Part shown: positions 45,399 through 57,128 of the stretch, piece by piece
Layout of the letters: the number at the start of each line of letters is the position of its first letter
Numbering within the stretch: position 1 is the first letter of the stretch
Assembly (NCBI GenBank): GCA_949752745.1
Contig: OX457024.1
Location: 109,174,287-109,238,286 of the forward strand
DNA length: 64,000 bases
Reading direction: 5' to 3'
Source: Protula sp. h YS-2021
Lineage: Eukaryota > Annelida > Polychaeta > Sabellida > Serpulidae
Program-made: the position numbers and the translations under genes
Notes under the pieces: model-generated
Told to the model about the DNA's origin: nothing
What the model saw: only the letters and a program-made list of their open reading frames with translations
The model's database searches: none

Positions 45399-46130
45399 CA
45401 AGACCTGTCTTCCGTTACCTTTCTGGGACCAGCAGCAGCGGTGAACAGTCATCAGGCGAGCCAGCTGACTGTTCAAGCGCTGGAAAGCTGGCACCAGCAG
45501 CAGCAATAAGCATAAACCAATGCACTTCTCAGGGCCCCGAATATATGTGAAATGAACCCTTTTTGGTGAGATTGTGTGAAAGGGTTTATGGTAAAAGAGA
45601 AATAAATGTTTATTTTAAAAACACATCAACAAATTTTCAAAAAAATATATTGTCTGAATTGGTTGAAACGTGTAAATATGTAAAAATCTGAAAATGGCCC
45701 CCGGAGCGATGACCAAAAACCAAACACGTTCAGAAATGTCTTATACGTGTAAATATGCAAAAATCTGAAAATGGCTTTGGGGGTGGTGGTTGGTCCAAAA
45801 ACCAAAAATGTTCAAGATTGCCTGAAACATGTAAATATGCAAAAATATGAAAATGCCCCCCCCCCCCGGGGGGGGGGGGTGGTTGGTCTAAAATCCAAAA
45901 ATGTCCAGAATTGCCTGAAACGTGTAAATATGCAAAGATATGAAAATGGCCTCCGGGGGCGTGCTGTGGGTGGGAAGTCGAACCCACCCAATATACTTTC
46001 ATGTGACATGTATGTTAGGATAAATTTTGCTAACTTTGGCTGTTCTGTGAGGGGTTGGGGGGGGGGGTTGGGTTTACATACCTTACTCTCCTGGGGTGGG
46101 GGGGGGGGAGAATCCCGACATACGTTTTTT
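45399..46130. repeat. Region with GTAAATATGCAAAAATCTG minisatellite (C/G runs)
   Basis: Three to four 95-110-bp units between about 45,660 and 45,965, each with ATGTTCAGAATTGCCTGAAAC-like sequence and a C or G run. They are the inverted counterpart of the B left-arm unit at 13,978-14,360. G-rich tracts continue to 46,110. No gene seen. Confidence 0.7.
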
Positions 46131-46350
46131 TGGGTGAGTTGATTCATGGTAACTTTAGACTTCAGATACCGCTGCCTCAAAAAGCCAGACACAGCTGTCT
46201 GATTACGTTGTTGATGACGCAGAATCTGACTACACCAGATTCACAACATTTGGAAACATGGAATTCAAGGATCTCTCTTTTTTCACTCAAGAACGTATGC
46301 AACACTACCTTATATCTGAAATTTATATCTCCCTCATATAAGAAATATAT

Positions 46351-46458
46351 ATGGATTATGAAATCTTTCGGCTAGAAATTTTGAAACAAAGAAGTGCAGA
46401 AAAGACCGAGGCAACATCGTTTCCAGAGGGCTGGGGTGTCGGCATAGCAGCGAGCTAG
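46351..46458 (+). pseudogene. Remnant of the Leu/Gln-rich gene family
   Basis: MDYEIFRLEILKQR opens as in the array units and stops after 35 codons. Downstream to 46,620 there are Pro-coding remnants out of frame. Confidence 0.4.
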
Positions 46459-46619
46459 TGTGCCAGTCGCTGCCCTCTGCCATAAACCAAACGCGAGGAT
46501 TATCCGGCCGCCGCCATAACCACAGCAGCCGTCACCACCAGTTTCAAAGCTGCCGTCACTACATCCCATGCTCTCGTCACCGATTCCAACGCTGACATTA
46601 CCTCCCAACATCACTCATA

Positions 46620-47020
46620 ATGTACTTTTATGTGTCTTAAACTCATGTGTTTTTTTATCAAAAAAAAAAAAACTTCACAAGCCCCTGTCTCAATAAACAA
46701 ATAGTTTCTCCCTTTCAAAACGTTTCCTTTTTTTTGACAGTCCAGCGGAAGTAACTTATTTCAACTGAAATCACGAAACAAATGCATGAATGACGTTTCG
46801 TTTACGCACACTCATGCTGTAAATGACGTTTCGTTTATACACTCTGCTGTAAATGTCGTCACAGTAATAACTCAGTAATCTCCTCTGCCAATATCACGAT
46901 ATTAAAAAAAAAAACAGTTCTAAAACTTTCATTGCAGTTGTAAAACATCTTAACACATGACTCATGACATCATCATCACGTGACTCATGACGTCATATGG
47001 TTATCTAGAACTGTCTTGAC
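46620..47020. other. Spacer with TGACGT-containing repeats
   Basis: ATGACGTTTCGTTTA appears twice (46,791 and 46,824) and TGACGTCA near 46,988. No gene recognised. Confidence 0.5.
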
Positions 47021-47073
47021 AGTTCTGGATCATGAAGTGACGTCAAAATGACGTCACTTCCTGATCCAGAACT
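47021..47073. repeat. 25-bp inverted repeat with two TGACGTCA sites
   Basis: Arms 47,021-47,045 and 47,049-47,073 pair with one mismatch around a 3-nt spacer (AAA). The inner 8 bp of each arm is TGACGTCA, a CRE/bZIP site. It may be a remnant of an element end or a bidirectional control site. Confidence 0.7.
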
Positions 47074-47079
47074 GTCATT

Positions 47080-48290
47080 TACTCACTACTCTTGGCTCCT
47101 GTGGAAGAAACTGAAGTTGAAAAAAATTGTTAAAGCCTTTCATAACATGGTGTCGTTAGATTGTGATGATTTAGCATTGACAACTGTTAAGAATGTTATC
47201 TCAAGTATTGTCAAGCCTTTTACGTTTTTATATATCCTGTCGTTTACAACAGGTGTTTTTCCGAACCAAATGAAAAAAGCAAAAGTTATCCCTTTTTATA
47301 AATCAAGAGAAACAAATAAGTTTTATAACTATCGACCTGTATCAGTGTTACCCCAATTTTCTAATGTTTGGGAAAAATTATATGAATGTCGCTTAAATAA
47401 ATTTATTAAGTATACATTATTAAGTGAAAGTCAATATGGTTTTCGTAGTAGGAGATCTGCCTCAGCAGCTTTATTAGAACTGATGGACGAAATAACGCCA
47501 TCTATAGATAAAAGACTTATTACAATTGGAGTGTTCACTGACTTAACCCAAAGAAAGCATTCGATACGATTAACCACAAGTTACTTTTGCAAAAGCTAAA
47601 TTTTTATGGCATTAGGGGTGTCTCAAAAAGTTGGATAAATAGTTATTTATGTAATCGACAGTAGTATGTACAGATCGATAATTATGTCTATGATACCGTA
47701 AATGTTTCCTGTGGTGTCCCACAAGGATCAATTTTAGGACCCAAGCTCTTTATATTATATATAAATGATATTGTGAATGTTTCGTCTTTTCTCAAATTTA
47801 TTCTTTTCGCTGATGATACCAATATTTCTATACACGTAGAGACCTGGTTAACATGCGTGAAATAATAAGCAAAGAATTAACAAAATTAAACAGGTGGTTC
47901 AAATGGAATAAGCTGTCTTTAAATGATTCTAAAACAAACTTCTTGGTGTTTGGAAAAGTAAAAGGCAGGTATCAACCCAATATTTTATTTGGTAATGAAG
48001 CGATTTCAAGAGTACAGTCGACTATATTTCTTGGAGTAATTATCAGTGAAAAATTAAACTGGAAAGATCATGTAACTAAAGTAAGAACTAATTTATCAAA
48101 ATGTAATTCAATATGTATAAAGCTACTTTTATCTTAGAGAGTAAAGCATTATTATTAATATATTCCACACTGTTCTTGCTATACATGTTATATTGTTGAG
48201 AAGGATGAGGTAGCTCCTATAAAAGAGATGCTAAATCGCATCTTGTAATATATAAAAAGAGCTGTGCGATTAATATACGGTGTAGATTTG
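47080..48290 (+). pseudogene. LINE reverse transcriptase, degraded
   Basis: YRPVSVLPQFSNVWEKL, SQYGFRSRRSA, a shifted GVFTDLTQ...FD-like region, GVPQGSILGPKLFILYIND and FADDT are the RT motifs of a non-LTR retrotransposon, followed by NKLSLNDSKTNFLVF and FLGVIISEKLNW. Frameshifts near 47,580 and 47,840 and stops break it. It is 5'-truncated just after the inverted repeat at 47,021-47,073. Confidence 0.85.
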
Positions 48291-49364
48291 CTATAAACAC
48301 ACACCCTTAAACTAGGGACATGAAAATACACAAGTTGTGATTGATCTTACCTGAGAACTTACCTTAAAACCTTTCGTGAGCTCTATTCATGTTATTCGCG
48401 GGATAGATTTCTTTCATTTCACTCTCCGTTTTCGTCACGTAATCACAGCAAGGTCATGTGCAAATGGCATGTTTTCATTCTAAACGTCATTTCACAATGA
48501 AACCTTACAAGCCCATTTACATCATCAAGTCAAAAAAAAAAAAAAAAAAAAAAAAAAAAACACAGAAAAAATAAAAAAGGTCTCTTGTGCATAACACGAG
48601 ATACTTGGGCTTGGAGGAAGGGGGAGAGAAACTTCCTTCTTGGGACTTGCACTTCTACATAACATTTTTAAAATATAAAAAAATTATATGTACAGTGTGT
48701 ATATGAAAAACAAAAGAAAAAAAAACTTCTACATCACATTGTTGTCACCATCATTATCTCTACCTTTTTAATCTTTGCAGTGTTCGGCTTTGCAAATAGA
48801 CGAATTTTCATATTTGAGACAGATCAGAGGGGTGGGTGGGGGTGGGTGGGGGAGGGTGGGGGTGGGTGGGGGAGGGTGGAGGAGGGTGGGGGAGAGGGCC
48901 TTCATGTAAAAATTGGTTATCATGCATATCCATAACTTTTTAAAACGACCCCTTATAGTGCTAAATTTTAAACAATGCCCCCTTTACTGCCCCCTTTTAA
49001 CCAAACGCCGAGCGCATTATGAAAAGACCTCCTACCCAGCAAACATCCAACGTATTTTGACAGTTGTAAATTGGTTGTTATTTGGTCATGACCTCAATAC
49101 AAGCAAATTTGAACTTTTGTAACGTCGAGTTATATTGTCAATCGTTCAGTGCTTAGCTGATGCGGATTTCCTCATCGACTTTCGCCATGGCGTTGAGCAC
49201 CTATAGAACGTTCCTAGAAAATACTGTGCCGTTAATGCGTTGTAAAAAAAATGCTTTGCACTTGTAAGCCGGTTGTTTTTATATGTTAATATATTTTTTT
49301 ATTGGGAAATTCAAAGCGAAGTTTAAAACAGCTTTGGATACTTAACGATTCACAAGCATCCTAA
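48289..49364. repeat. Segmental duplicate, copy 1 (other copy 57,785-58,916)
   Basis: Both copies start at CACACACCCTTAAACTAGGG and end at ACGATTCACAAGCATCCTAAA. They are clearly alike but with indels, including a poly-A and GGGTGG tract here. No gene recognised. Confidence 0.75.
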
Positions 49365-49980
49365 AGATGTCGAATGTTGAACGAAACCACACATTTTAAG
49401 GTAAAAATATGTTTATGTTAATCTTTAGTAGCAATATCTCACAATTTCCAAAACTGTTTATTGACCTAACACGTCACTTTTGGCTCCATTTGCAATAAAA
49501 GACACAGACCGGTGGACCACGTAACAGCTAGTTTTGTCAGCTGTCACAGTCAGATTTGTTAAACACAGTGAAAGACAGGGGGTGAGTTGTTAGTTAAGAG
49601 ATTATGTATGAGAGAGGCTGTTGGATGAAGTTGTCAAGAGGAATAAAACCATCGACTGTGATTTGGAACTGAAAATCGACGTCGGATTGACGTCGTAATT
49701 CGACGTCATGTTGATGTTGATAATCCGACGTCTGTTCTATTTAAAATACAACCAAAACCCTACGTCGGATTGAAGTCAGAACCCAACGTTAGTCCGACAT
49801 TGAAAATCTGACGTCGTTCAATTTCACATACGACGGGGAAGAGAACCAATGGTTACAGTAGATTCACATTGGTGAAATTGAAAATCACCAGAGATCGTTC
49901 TCGAGCTCGTCGAATTCGACGAAAAATTTTCAGCCGGTAAATTTTCAGCCGGGAAACTACAGTTAAAGCACAGTTTATAA
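49365..49980. other. Unassigned sequence with GACGTC-rich short repeats
   Basis: At 49,675-49,830 GACGTCGGATTGACGTC-like words recur. No gene recognised. Confidence 0.45.
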
Positions 49981-50285
49981 CTACAGTGTGTTAAATTGCG
50001 ACAGCCGAAGGCGCAAGCCCAAAAAATTTACCTATGACATATTCCCAGTGGTTGGAAAATGAGCACGGTTTTGTGGAAGTGGTAAAAAACCGCGCGCGAT
50101 GTGGATGGAGAGCGAAATAAACAGATAAAAAAACAAACAAAACAAAAACATAAACAAGTAAAATAAAGACACTCAACGTCAAGACCACTAAAGACCAGTG
50201 AAGGTCAAGGCCACTACATGTGAAAAATAAAGTTAAGCCTGTCATAAGACTTTTATAGACGAATGAAATGAAAGAAAAAGAGAGG

Positions 50286-50644
50286 TATATAAGAAAAAAG
50301 TGAAAGCTAGTAATCAGTCAAAATGAATCGCATTGAGTGCTACAAGTGCTGGGTTATCCCACGGTATGAGGTCGAGCCACACAATTGTGGGTCATATTGC
50401 TCCACGTCGGTTTTGTTGCAGGAAGTGTGGTGGTCTCCTATGGTTCAGTTACTCATCTGTAGCATGGGGGGCTGACTGCACGGATTGCTACTGGTGTGGG
50501 ATTAAACTAAAAATGGGTGGTTTTAACTCGCACCCATTCATAGCCAGGTTTCGAGCTATAGCTAATATTGTTAGCATTGAAATGGCGGTGAGGGCCAAGG
50601 AAGATTGGATGGAAGAAAACAAGCTGTTTGGGTGGTTCTGCTAG
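50286..50644 (+). pseudogene. Cys-rich zinc-binding gene of a related smaller element, frameshifted
   Basis: TATATAAG at 50,286 precedes ATG 50,323. ECYKCW and HNC are followed by a shift near 50,385. The second frame gives RRFCCRKCGGLLW, CTDCYWCG and a shortened end. It matches the family at 30,333. The sequence before it (49,990-50,320) matches 43,440-43,990. Confidence 0.65.
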
Positions 50645-51219
50645 TCCATCCCAAAAACCAAAATAAAAGCCCTTCTAAGTGCTCTTATTACTACACAATA
50701 AGCAACATGTGTCTTAAAAACTGTGTGTATGTATGTGTGTGCGAGAATAGTATTTTTTAAAGTTATACAAGTATTAAAACGTTATGTAAGTATAAATGAC
50801 GAGATTTTTAAACAATACGTATAGATAAAATAGAAAAGGGAGAAACATTGCTTAACACAAATTGTTACTCATTTCAAGGTATAAAGCAAGAGGCTCAGTG
50901 ACTTAACGTAATTAAGAACCAATCGTCGTGTCATTTCATGAACAAATAAAATTGCAGCTACATTCAGACTTACTACAGACAAGGACAAGGCCGCTCCGGA
51001 CTGGTTGAGGCCGTGTGTAAATGATGCTGCTTTCAGGTTGTGGCTCCTCAAGACAGGTCAATGCCGCTCAAGACAGGTCGAAATCACTAGTGAATGGGAC
51101 TTCAGTTCAGAGAACCAATAGTTTTCTAGCTACGGGAACGAGTCAGGTTGGAAAGGGCGGTTTGAGAGGGAGAGAACCATATGAGTATATAAAAAACCTG
51201 TTTGAGGTGTTTGAGATAA
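50645..51219. other. Intergenic spacer of the degraded element
   Basis: Contains CAATAAGCAACATG after the Cys-rich gene (a weak form of the downstream element), AATAAA near 50,944, GCCGCTCAAGACAGGTC repeats, and a TATA box (TATATAAA, 51,186-51,193). Confidence 0.5.
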
Positions 51220-51687
51220 ATGGCACGTCAAGAAGGTGAGCAGATTGATTTAACAGGCAATGAGGAAGAAAATTCTGACAGAGCTTTTATGGCTGCTTTA
51301 ATAAGAAGTCAGGGAGATCGTGCAGTATGAAGACAGTGGGTCACATCATATTACTTGAATGAGAATGGAACCTTTATTGAGATGAATGTAGGAATGCGGA
51401 ACTATTACCAGAAAGTACAAGCCATAGAAATGGGGGAGTACAGAATTGCATGTTACGTCCATCTTCTGCTAGGATATAAAATGCCTTGCACACAAGAAAG
51501 GAAAGAATATCCATACTGGACCAACGCATGAGTGGAGAAGTACACAACACAGTATTTCATTTGCTTCAAGAAAATGGGACAAAGCAGAGCCTTCACAGAA
51601 GCATGTTATCATGACCTCTGCCTAGAGTGTGCTCAGCAATGGTGTGAGAGATGCTATGAAATTGGAGAAATGACCTGCCCCTTGTGA
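51220..51687 (+). pseudogene. RING-family gene of a related smaller element, two internal stops
   Basis: MARQEGEQIDL opens the frame. EENSDRAFMAALIRSQGDR, MNVGMRNYYQKV, LLGYKMPCTQERKEYPYW and FICFKK...ACYHDLCLECAQQWC...TCPL follow in one frame. TGA codons at about 51,328 and 51,530 and a stop in place of the last Cys (51,685) inactivate it, and the first zinc Cys is changed. The upstream frame of about 60 codons is not present in the 184-aa group. Confidence 0.7.
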
Positions 51688-51917
51688 CTAACCAACAGAT
51701 TTTTGACATCAACCAGGTGAGAAGCGCACTTCAGAAAATAAGCTAAAATCCCACCGGATCTTATAACAGCCATCCATTCTTACAAATAAGCTAACTCTAT
51801 TTTGTTTTAAAAGATGTTTGAGAAAATAAGTTGTGTGAAAGTCTTTTTAAAGCAGTTTCAAAGTCATTGTAAATGTTTGAGAAAAAAAGTTGCGTGAAAG
51901 TGAGTGGAAGGAAGTGA

Positions 51918-54900
51918 AACATGAGCACTTTGTTGAGGTCGAGAATGGTGAAGCCGACTTGAATGGGTTTATCCATAAGCAGATCCACTTGACGCAAATG
52001 TTCCGCGGTCAAATCTCGGTTGAAAATTTTGATTTTGTAGAATGAAGGTTTGGCTACAAGTTTCTTGAACCGCTTTTCCTGGTGAACAAGCTCAACATTC
52101 ATGCGCTTTCTCACATTTTCCATAGTTTTGCCAAACACAGAGTTGTTCATCAATTTGAAAAAGTCTTTCTCAAACGGGTTCTTGGCCAACTTTCTCTTTT
52201 CCGTGTTCAACGAGATGTATTTCTCCAATCGTGTTCAACGAGATGTATTTGCTCTGTGTAAACATGATGGCACGATGCACCTTAGTGACTTTCAATCCCA
52301 GTGAGACATACTGTTGTAAATTTCTATAATGAAGCACATATTTCTTTTTGTCACACAGGTTGGGAATGAGCTTTTCACTAGGTTTACCTTTCATGTTCAG
52401 ATCTTTCCGTAGCTTCTGACTATGCTCTGACAATTCTCCCACCTTGATACTTTTTCTTTCTGGAGCCACTGGATAGTGATTATGACGATCATGAATGGCT
52501 TGTGGATATTCCAAATCCATCTCTAAAATGTATCCAATTTCATCATCTTCATCCACATCCATGAAGTTAATAGATTCTGGCTCGCTCACCCACATAAACC
52601 CACTTTTCGGCATGCTTTGCGACATGGCCCAACCATACAAGTTGTTCGCATCGAGGTACACCAAGTAGTTGGTTGGTTTCGTGGGATCATTATCTGCTAC
52701 GTAGGGGTTATTTGCTTTCGCATACTTGTGTGTGATGACAGATATTCCTCCACGTATGCCTTGCTCAACCATTTGGTACATGTCAATGTCGTTGATCAAT
52801 TCCAACTTCACCTTTGTCGCTTTTAACATGGCATCCAAAGACAGTCCTGGCGCTGTATAGTAGTGAGCAGGATCCAATTCATACGTGTTGAGACATACTT
52901 GACGAAAGTTTTCAAACACGTCAGCCAGCAGCAACACATCCGATTTCAGGTACAGGTCATGGTATTCGCCAAATGTAGTACAGTTGAATGTCTCCCACAC
53001 CTTCTGCGCATGAGCATAATCATCATCGCTAATGTCTTCTTCACTGAGTTGGCTGTAAAACTTGTCCTTGGACGGTAGTTGTGTTTCAGCAAACTTGGAT
53101 GACTCACCCACGTAATCGTAGGGGTACACTCCCTTTCTCAACAGAAAATCTTGTTGGTCGCTATCGTGAATGTGTGACGTCATGTTGTAGAAGTTGTCTT
53201 TCCCTTCTGCCGCCAGGTTGGATACCAACTTCTGTAGAGAAGTACTCATGAACTGAAAGCTGTCCGTTAATTTCAGATTGCTCATGGTGAATGCAATATA
53301 TTTCTCAATGGTGTTGGGAATGACTGTAATGGTTTCATTTTTGAACTTTCCAATTTCTTCCATGATCAAATGACTGTCATAGCCTCGCAAAGAATCTTTA
53401 TCGTCCTGCTTATCCTTTCGAAGTCGAAATTGTAAATTGCATTCATTATGTGCAGCTCCATGGTATTTGCCATTTATATGGTCATGATCTCTCACACGAT
53501 CTGCTCCTAGAGGCTCATGACAAATGTAGCAATCCACAGCAGTCCTGAAATCCTCTTTGTCTTCACGAGTCATGACCATTTCCTTTGGCTGTTGTAAACC
53601 ATGCACAATACGATCACGCTCATTCATCATATGGTCTAAGAAGACTTTCACGGCATTATCTTCTCGATACAGGACTGGTGCACGTGTATCATATTGGCTG
53701 ACAACCACATAGGTAAAGCTGTTTGGATGATGATGTTGATACTTGTCTCCTTCTTCATGCTTTTTCGTGAAACATTCAAAGTCTGCATAAATCACAAAAG
53801 GTGCTCGCTGTTGTTTGGCTACATTCTTGAACTTGATGAGAGGTTTCTTGGGGAATGATAAACGCTGTGCTCCATGCTTGCTACACACTTCGCGATGCTT
53901 GTCTAAAAGATCTTGTCGCATAAACCCGTGAAGACAGTTGAAACAATAAAATGTTGCATTCTGACGCTTTGATCGATAAGCCATAAGTCTGCTGAAATTC
54001 TTGATGAGGCAGTAATGTCTTTTCTTGTGATTGCTAATCAAAAGCAAGTTGATTTCTCTGGCGCTGGTGTTTCGACTCAGTTGTATCGGAACAACTACAT
54101 CGTGTTCATATCCAAACACGTTGAAAGACACATCATTCTCCTTTTCAAACTTTGGAATGTCCGTAATCGGTGTTGGAAATGTCATGCCTTCCACCCTCAA
54201 TTCCTTCTCAAATGGCTGTATTGATTCACACGCTCTGGGTTTCTATTTGTTGAATGGTGAAGATGAGCCAATACAGACCATAGGAAACACTTGTTGTCTT
54301 TATTCTGAATGTTTATCACAGCCTTTGTTTTTTACACTTTCTTCGGTAGTGGGATAAAACTGCTTGCTTCCAGTGGTGCTGACGTGGCTGTATGCACTTC
54401 AATATACAGTATGTTATCCAACACCCAGCCAGAACCTTGTGGCTCATGTTCGTCAAACTTGGTAAACAATTCTTTATAGCCTTCTGGCAAGTCCTTCTCA
54501 ATATCCGTTGGATTGTATGCTGTATATGTCGGACTGCCGATGAAGGCATTATCCACTTGTTCTACCATAACACCTTCAGCATTCGCCGTCAGTTTCTTGA
54601 AACGTGCATGCACCACAATATACCATTTCATGCCACGGTTTAACGTTTCTAGCAAATGTGTCTTGATCCGGTTCTCTTGTTGTCGCATTCCAAGTAGCAA
54701 ATCCGACCCATCTTCAGGCTCAAACCGTCTTTCCTGTGCGTTTTCACCAAGACTGACTCTTCTGCCTCTGCCTACTTGTACTGTCTTTTGTTCTTCCATC
54801 ATGCATGCATGTGTCTCAAACGCGTACAAAGGTGAAAATATCTTAACGCATCTACAGCAGAGGACTGGAGCAGGTCTGTCAACACCATCTTGCAACGTCT

Positions 54901-55036
54901 TTTGTCTCTTAGCTTCAATCTTCTCAACAAGCTCTTCGAGAGCGCGTTTCAACTAGGTTGATTTGCATGTATGTGCCACGAACAATTCCAGAGATGGAAA
55001 TGTCACATTACAATCATGAGAGAAGACTGCTGCCAT
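51918..55036 (-). pseudogene. polB: PolB of element D, C-terminally truncated and broken
   Basis: Starts at 55,036 on the minus strand. A stop follows near 54,956, after the first C2H2-like finger, whose first Cys is changed. A long open piece covers 54,952-54,332, a shift follows near 54,220, and a 676-codon piece then covers Exo I to Pol A. A duplicated ATTT/CTCC-type segment of about 30 bp near 52,200-52,250 shifts the frame before the Pol B motif. Sequence is lost before Pol C. About 13 residues near Exo II are also missing (near 53,392). Confidence 0.9.
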
Positions 55037-55382
55037 TGTTGTTGTCTCATCAACTGCTAGAAGTGATATGGATGAAATACACGTTTCACTCTTCCTTTTA
55101 TACCACTTTGATGGTATATGGTGTGCAACTTGTTGACTCAGCAGAAATTATCACTGACTCATATGCATGTTTCAATCATGCTTTTATGCTACTTACATGT
55201 AATCAAAATATGGTGTGTAACTTTTCATACTTGTTCAAAAAATTGTTAAAATTGCTGACTCAGCAGAATTTATCACTGCTTGATATGAATGTTTCATCCA
55301 CCAACTAGATCTGAAATGTGATAAAATGTATTCTTTCTCACACACACAGACAGGTTTTTTGCTTCATTTCATAATATAGGAT
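55037..55382. promoter_or_regulatory. PolB promoter and TGCTGACTCAGCA spacer of element D
   Basis: TATA box (minus) at about 55,096-55,104; TGACTCAGCA at 55,135-55,144; perfect TGCTGACTCAGCA at 55,253-55,265. Shorter than the B spacer, without the 30,115-30,215 part. Confidence 0.6.
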
Positions 55383-55398
55383 GGCCCTTAAAATGGCC
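55383..55398 (-). terminator. Histone-like 3' hairpin after the D Cys-rich gene
   Basis: On the minus strand GGCCATTTTAAGGGCC, one mismatch in the stem compared with B, followed by AAATGAAGCAAAA. Confidence 0.5.
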
Positions 55399-55438
55399 GA
55401 AAGATTTTACTACTTCTTCACCAGCAAGTTGAATTTCC

Positions 55439-55783
55439 TCAATCACACTGATATCTATAAAACTGCTCCATCGTGAAAGGTCTTCTTGAACACTTAAAAG
55501 GGTGAAATGTATAATATTTGATGCTTCTCACAGTAGCACCGCACCACCAGCAATCTGTACATGGTTCTGGTCCAGGTAATATTGCCGTAAACTTATACCA
55601 TAGCAAACCGCCACAGGTTTTGCAACAGTATCGACTCGGTGCATTGTGATGTACCGGGAATTTGTGTGGTTGTCCTGGATACTCTAACCACACCCAACAC
55701 TTGTAGCATTCTGTTGTCAGCGTCACTACCCTACCGTCTCGCATCACTTTCTTACTCGCCTTAGTAGCTGGTGTGTTGTCCAT
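55439..55783 (-). CDS. Cys-rich zinc-binding protein of element D, shortened end
   Basis: The start MDNTPAT matches the B copy. Cys pairs ECYKCW, CCKTCGG, CTDCWWCG and HPFKC are present, and HNCPV is changed to HKFPV (one Cys lost). A TGA after QCD removes the last seven codons, including two Cys. 114 aa remain. Probably impaired. Confidence 0.65.
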   Translation of the reverse strand: MDNTPATKASKKVMRDGRVVTLTTECYKCWVWLEYPGQPHKFPVHHNAPSRYCCKTCGGLLWYKFTAILPGPEPCTDCWWCGATVRSIKYYTFHPFKCSRRPFTMEQFYRYQCD

Positions 55784-55865
55784 GATGTGTGTGACAATGC
55801 CTGAGCCTCGAGACGCCGCACTTATATAGGATTTTATCATGCTGATTCGGCTAAATTTTGCTCTC

Positions 55866-56000
55866 CTTGGGGGCGGGGGAACCAAAAATGTTCAGAATAG
55901 TCTGAAACTATGCAAAAATCTGAAATTCACCCCCGGGGGGAGGTCCGTTCAAAAACCAAAAATGTTTAGAATGGCCTGAAACTTGTAAATATGCAAAAAG
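55866..56000. repeat. Short minisatellite, two units of the GTAAATATGCAAAA family
   Basis: CCAAAAATGTTCAGAATAG and CTGAAAC...TATGCAAAAATCTG repeated twice with C/G runs, in the same position as the G/C arrays of B. Confidence 0.7.
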
Positions 56001-56040
56001 TGTGCTTTCTTCACAACTTCCACAACTGCTTTGAGCAAGC

Positions 56041-56596
56041 ATGGAGCTTCTAGCCGCGATTGACGATACACTTGCCATCAGAGAGATTAGAGAGGTGACT
56101 GTTGTAGTAACGCCGCCAATTCATCCGCCGGAAAGAGTTTCTTTTTTTCATCTGCTGCCGGACCCGGCTCAAGCCGTAGCGCTTTGTGTCCCCGTCTTTT
56201 TCAATAGAACAGCGATGGGTGGACAACGCCTGCAAGATATTGAAGACAGCCGCTACAGGCATGCTTATTTTAGATCCGCCGTCCTTGGCGAGCAAATACC
56301 ATCAAGGATTGAAAGAGGAGGAATACCCGGCCTGGGGAAGACATTTCCTGCAGGAGGATATACAGTTCTGCATTCGCTGTGGTTGTATGATCTCTCCAGA
56401 CCGGGTAATTGCTGCAGGATGCGGCCACCAGATGTGTATGTACTGTGCGTTTATGTGGACATGTCACTCCGCACTGAGGGACAGGTACACGTTGAGGTGT
56501 TTCACGTGTGGATTAAGCACCGACCACTACCTCTACTGCGGGCAGCAAATGACATCATGTGCGAGGCCCATCCAAGACATTATAACCTTCTTCTAG
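56041..56596 (+). pseudogene. RING-family gene of element D, one frameshift
   Basis: Closest to the B left-end RING gene (MELLAAID opening, FFHLLPDPAQAVAL). A one-base insertion near 56,312 shifts the frame. The second frame encodes EEEYPAWGRHFL, CIRCGCM, GCGHQMCMYC and CFTCG and stops at 56,596. It sits at the right end here, although its best relative in B is at the left end. Confidence 0.8.
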
Positions 56597-56836
56597 ACCG
56601 GCAGCAGTACTAACAGTGAGAAGTTTCGGCTCCTGACCGCTCTTTTCATAGCGGCCGCCACTTAATGCAAATAAGCAAAACGTTTTATCATGGTGTTGGC
56701 ATGTGTGTGTGTATGCATGAAAGTGTGGGAAATGAAAAAAAAACATACCGATTCTACCACACCCTAGCACTCTAGCACAAACGACGCCGATTCTGCTGCA
56801 GCAGAACCAAACATTTGTTCTCAATGTTTTCACACT
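56597..56836. repeat. Right terminal repeat of element D
   Basis: Hairpin-like CCGCTCTTTTCATAGCGG (56,637-56,654), AAATAAGCAAAAC, GTGTGTGTATGCATGA, CTGCAGCAGAACC, and the end CAATGTTTTCACACT. Order and words match the B terminal repeat, but the CCACTGCAGTGG units are mostly lost. AATCAT at 56,837 is the candidate target duplication. Confidence 0.7.
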
Positions 56837-56894
56837 AATCATAGTTAAAACCAAAACTTTATCAATTATGTTCAATGCTAAACAAAATGTACTT

Positions 56895-57128
56895 CCAAGT
56901 AAATTACAGCGTTTGCTTCAAACTGTTGGTGAGTAAAGGAAAACAAGGCAGCATGGTAATTTTCAGTGGAATTTTTCGAGAACAACTTTTAAGAAACAAA
57001 GAATAAGTATTGCAGGTGTTCTGTTGTGGAACTCCATACCAAGAGATATAAAAAATATTGAGCGAACGTATCACTTAAGGTTCAAATTTAAGCAAGTTCT
57101 CTTTTCGAACTATCACGATGTTGTTTAG
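56895..57128 (+). pseudogene. LINE ORF2 C-terminal fragment
   Basis: GVLLWNSIPRDIKNIERTY followed by a FKFKQVLFSNYHD ending is the typical C-terminus of CR1/L2-like LINE ORF2 proteins. Only this end is present, up to the TAG at 57,126. Confidence 0.6.

Larger units (their letters stand above)
51918..56836 (+). mobile_element. Polinton element D, right half only
   Basis: PolB (minus) is cut at 51,918, where the sequence changes abruptly to one shared with 44,450-44,560. Then come the regulatory spacer, Cys-rich gene (minus), short minisatellite, RING gene (plus), hairpin and a terminal repeat ending AATGTTTTCACACT at 56,836. That end resembles those of A and B. The orientation is the same as A, B and F. 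Confidence 0.85.
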
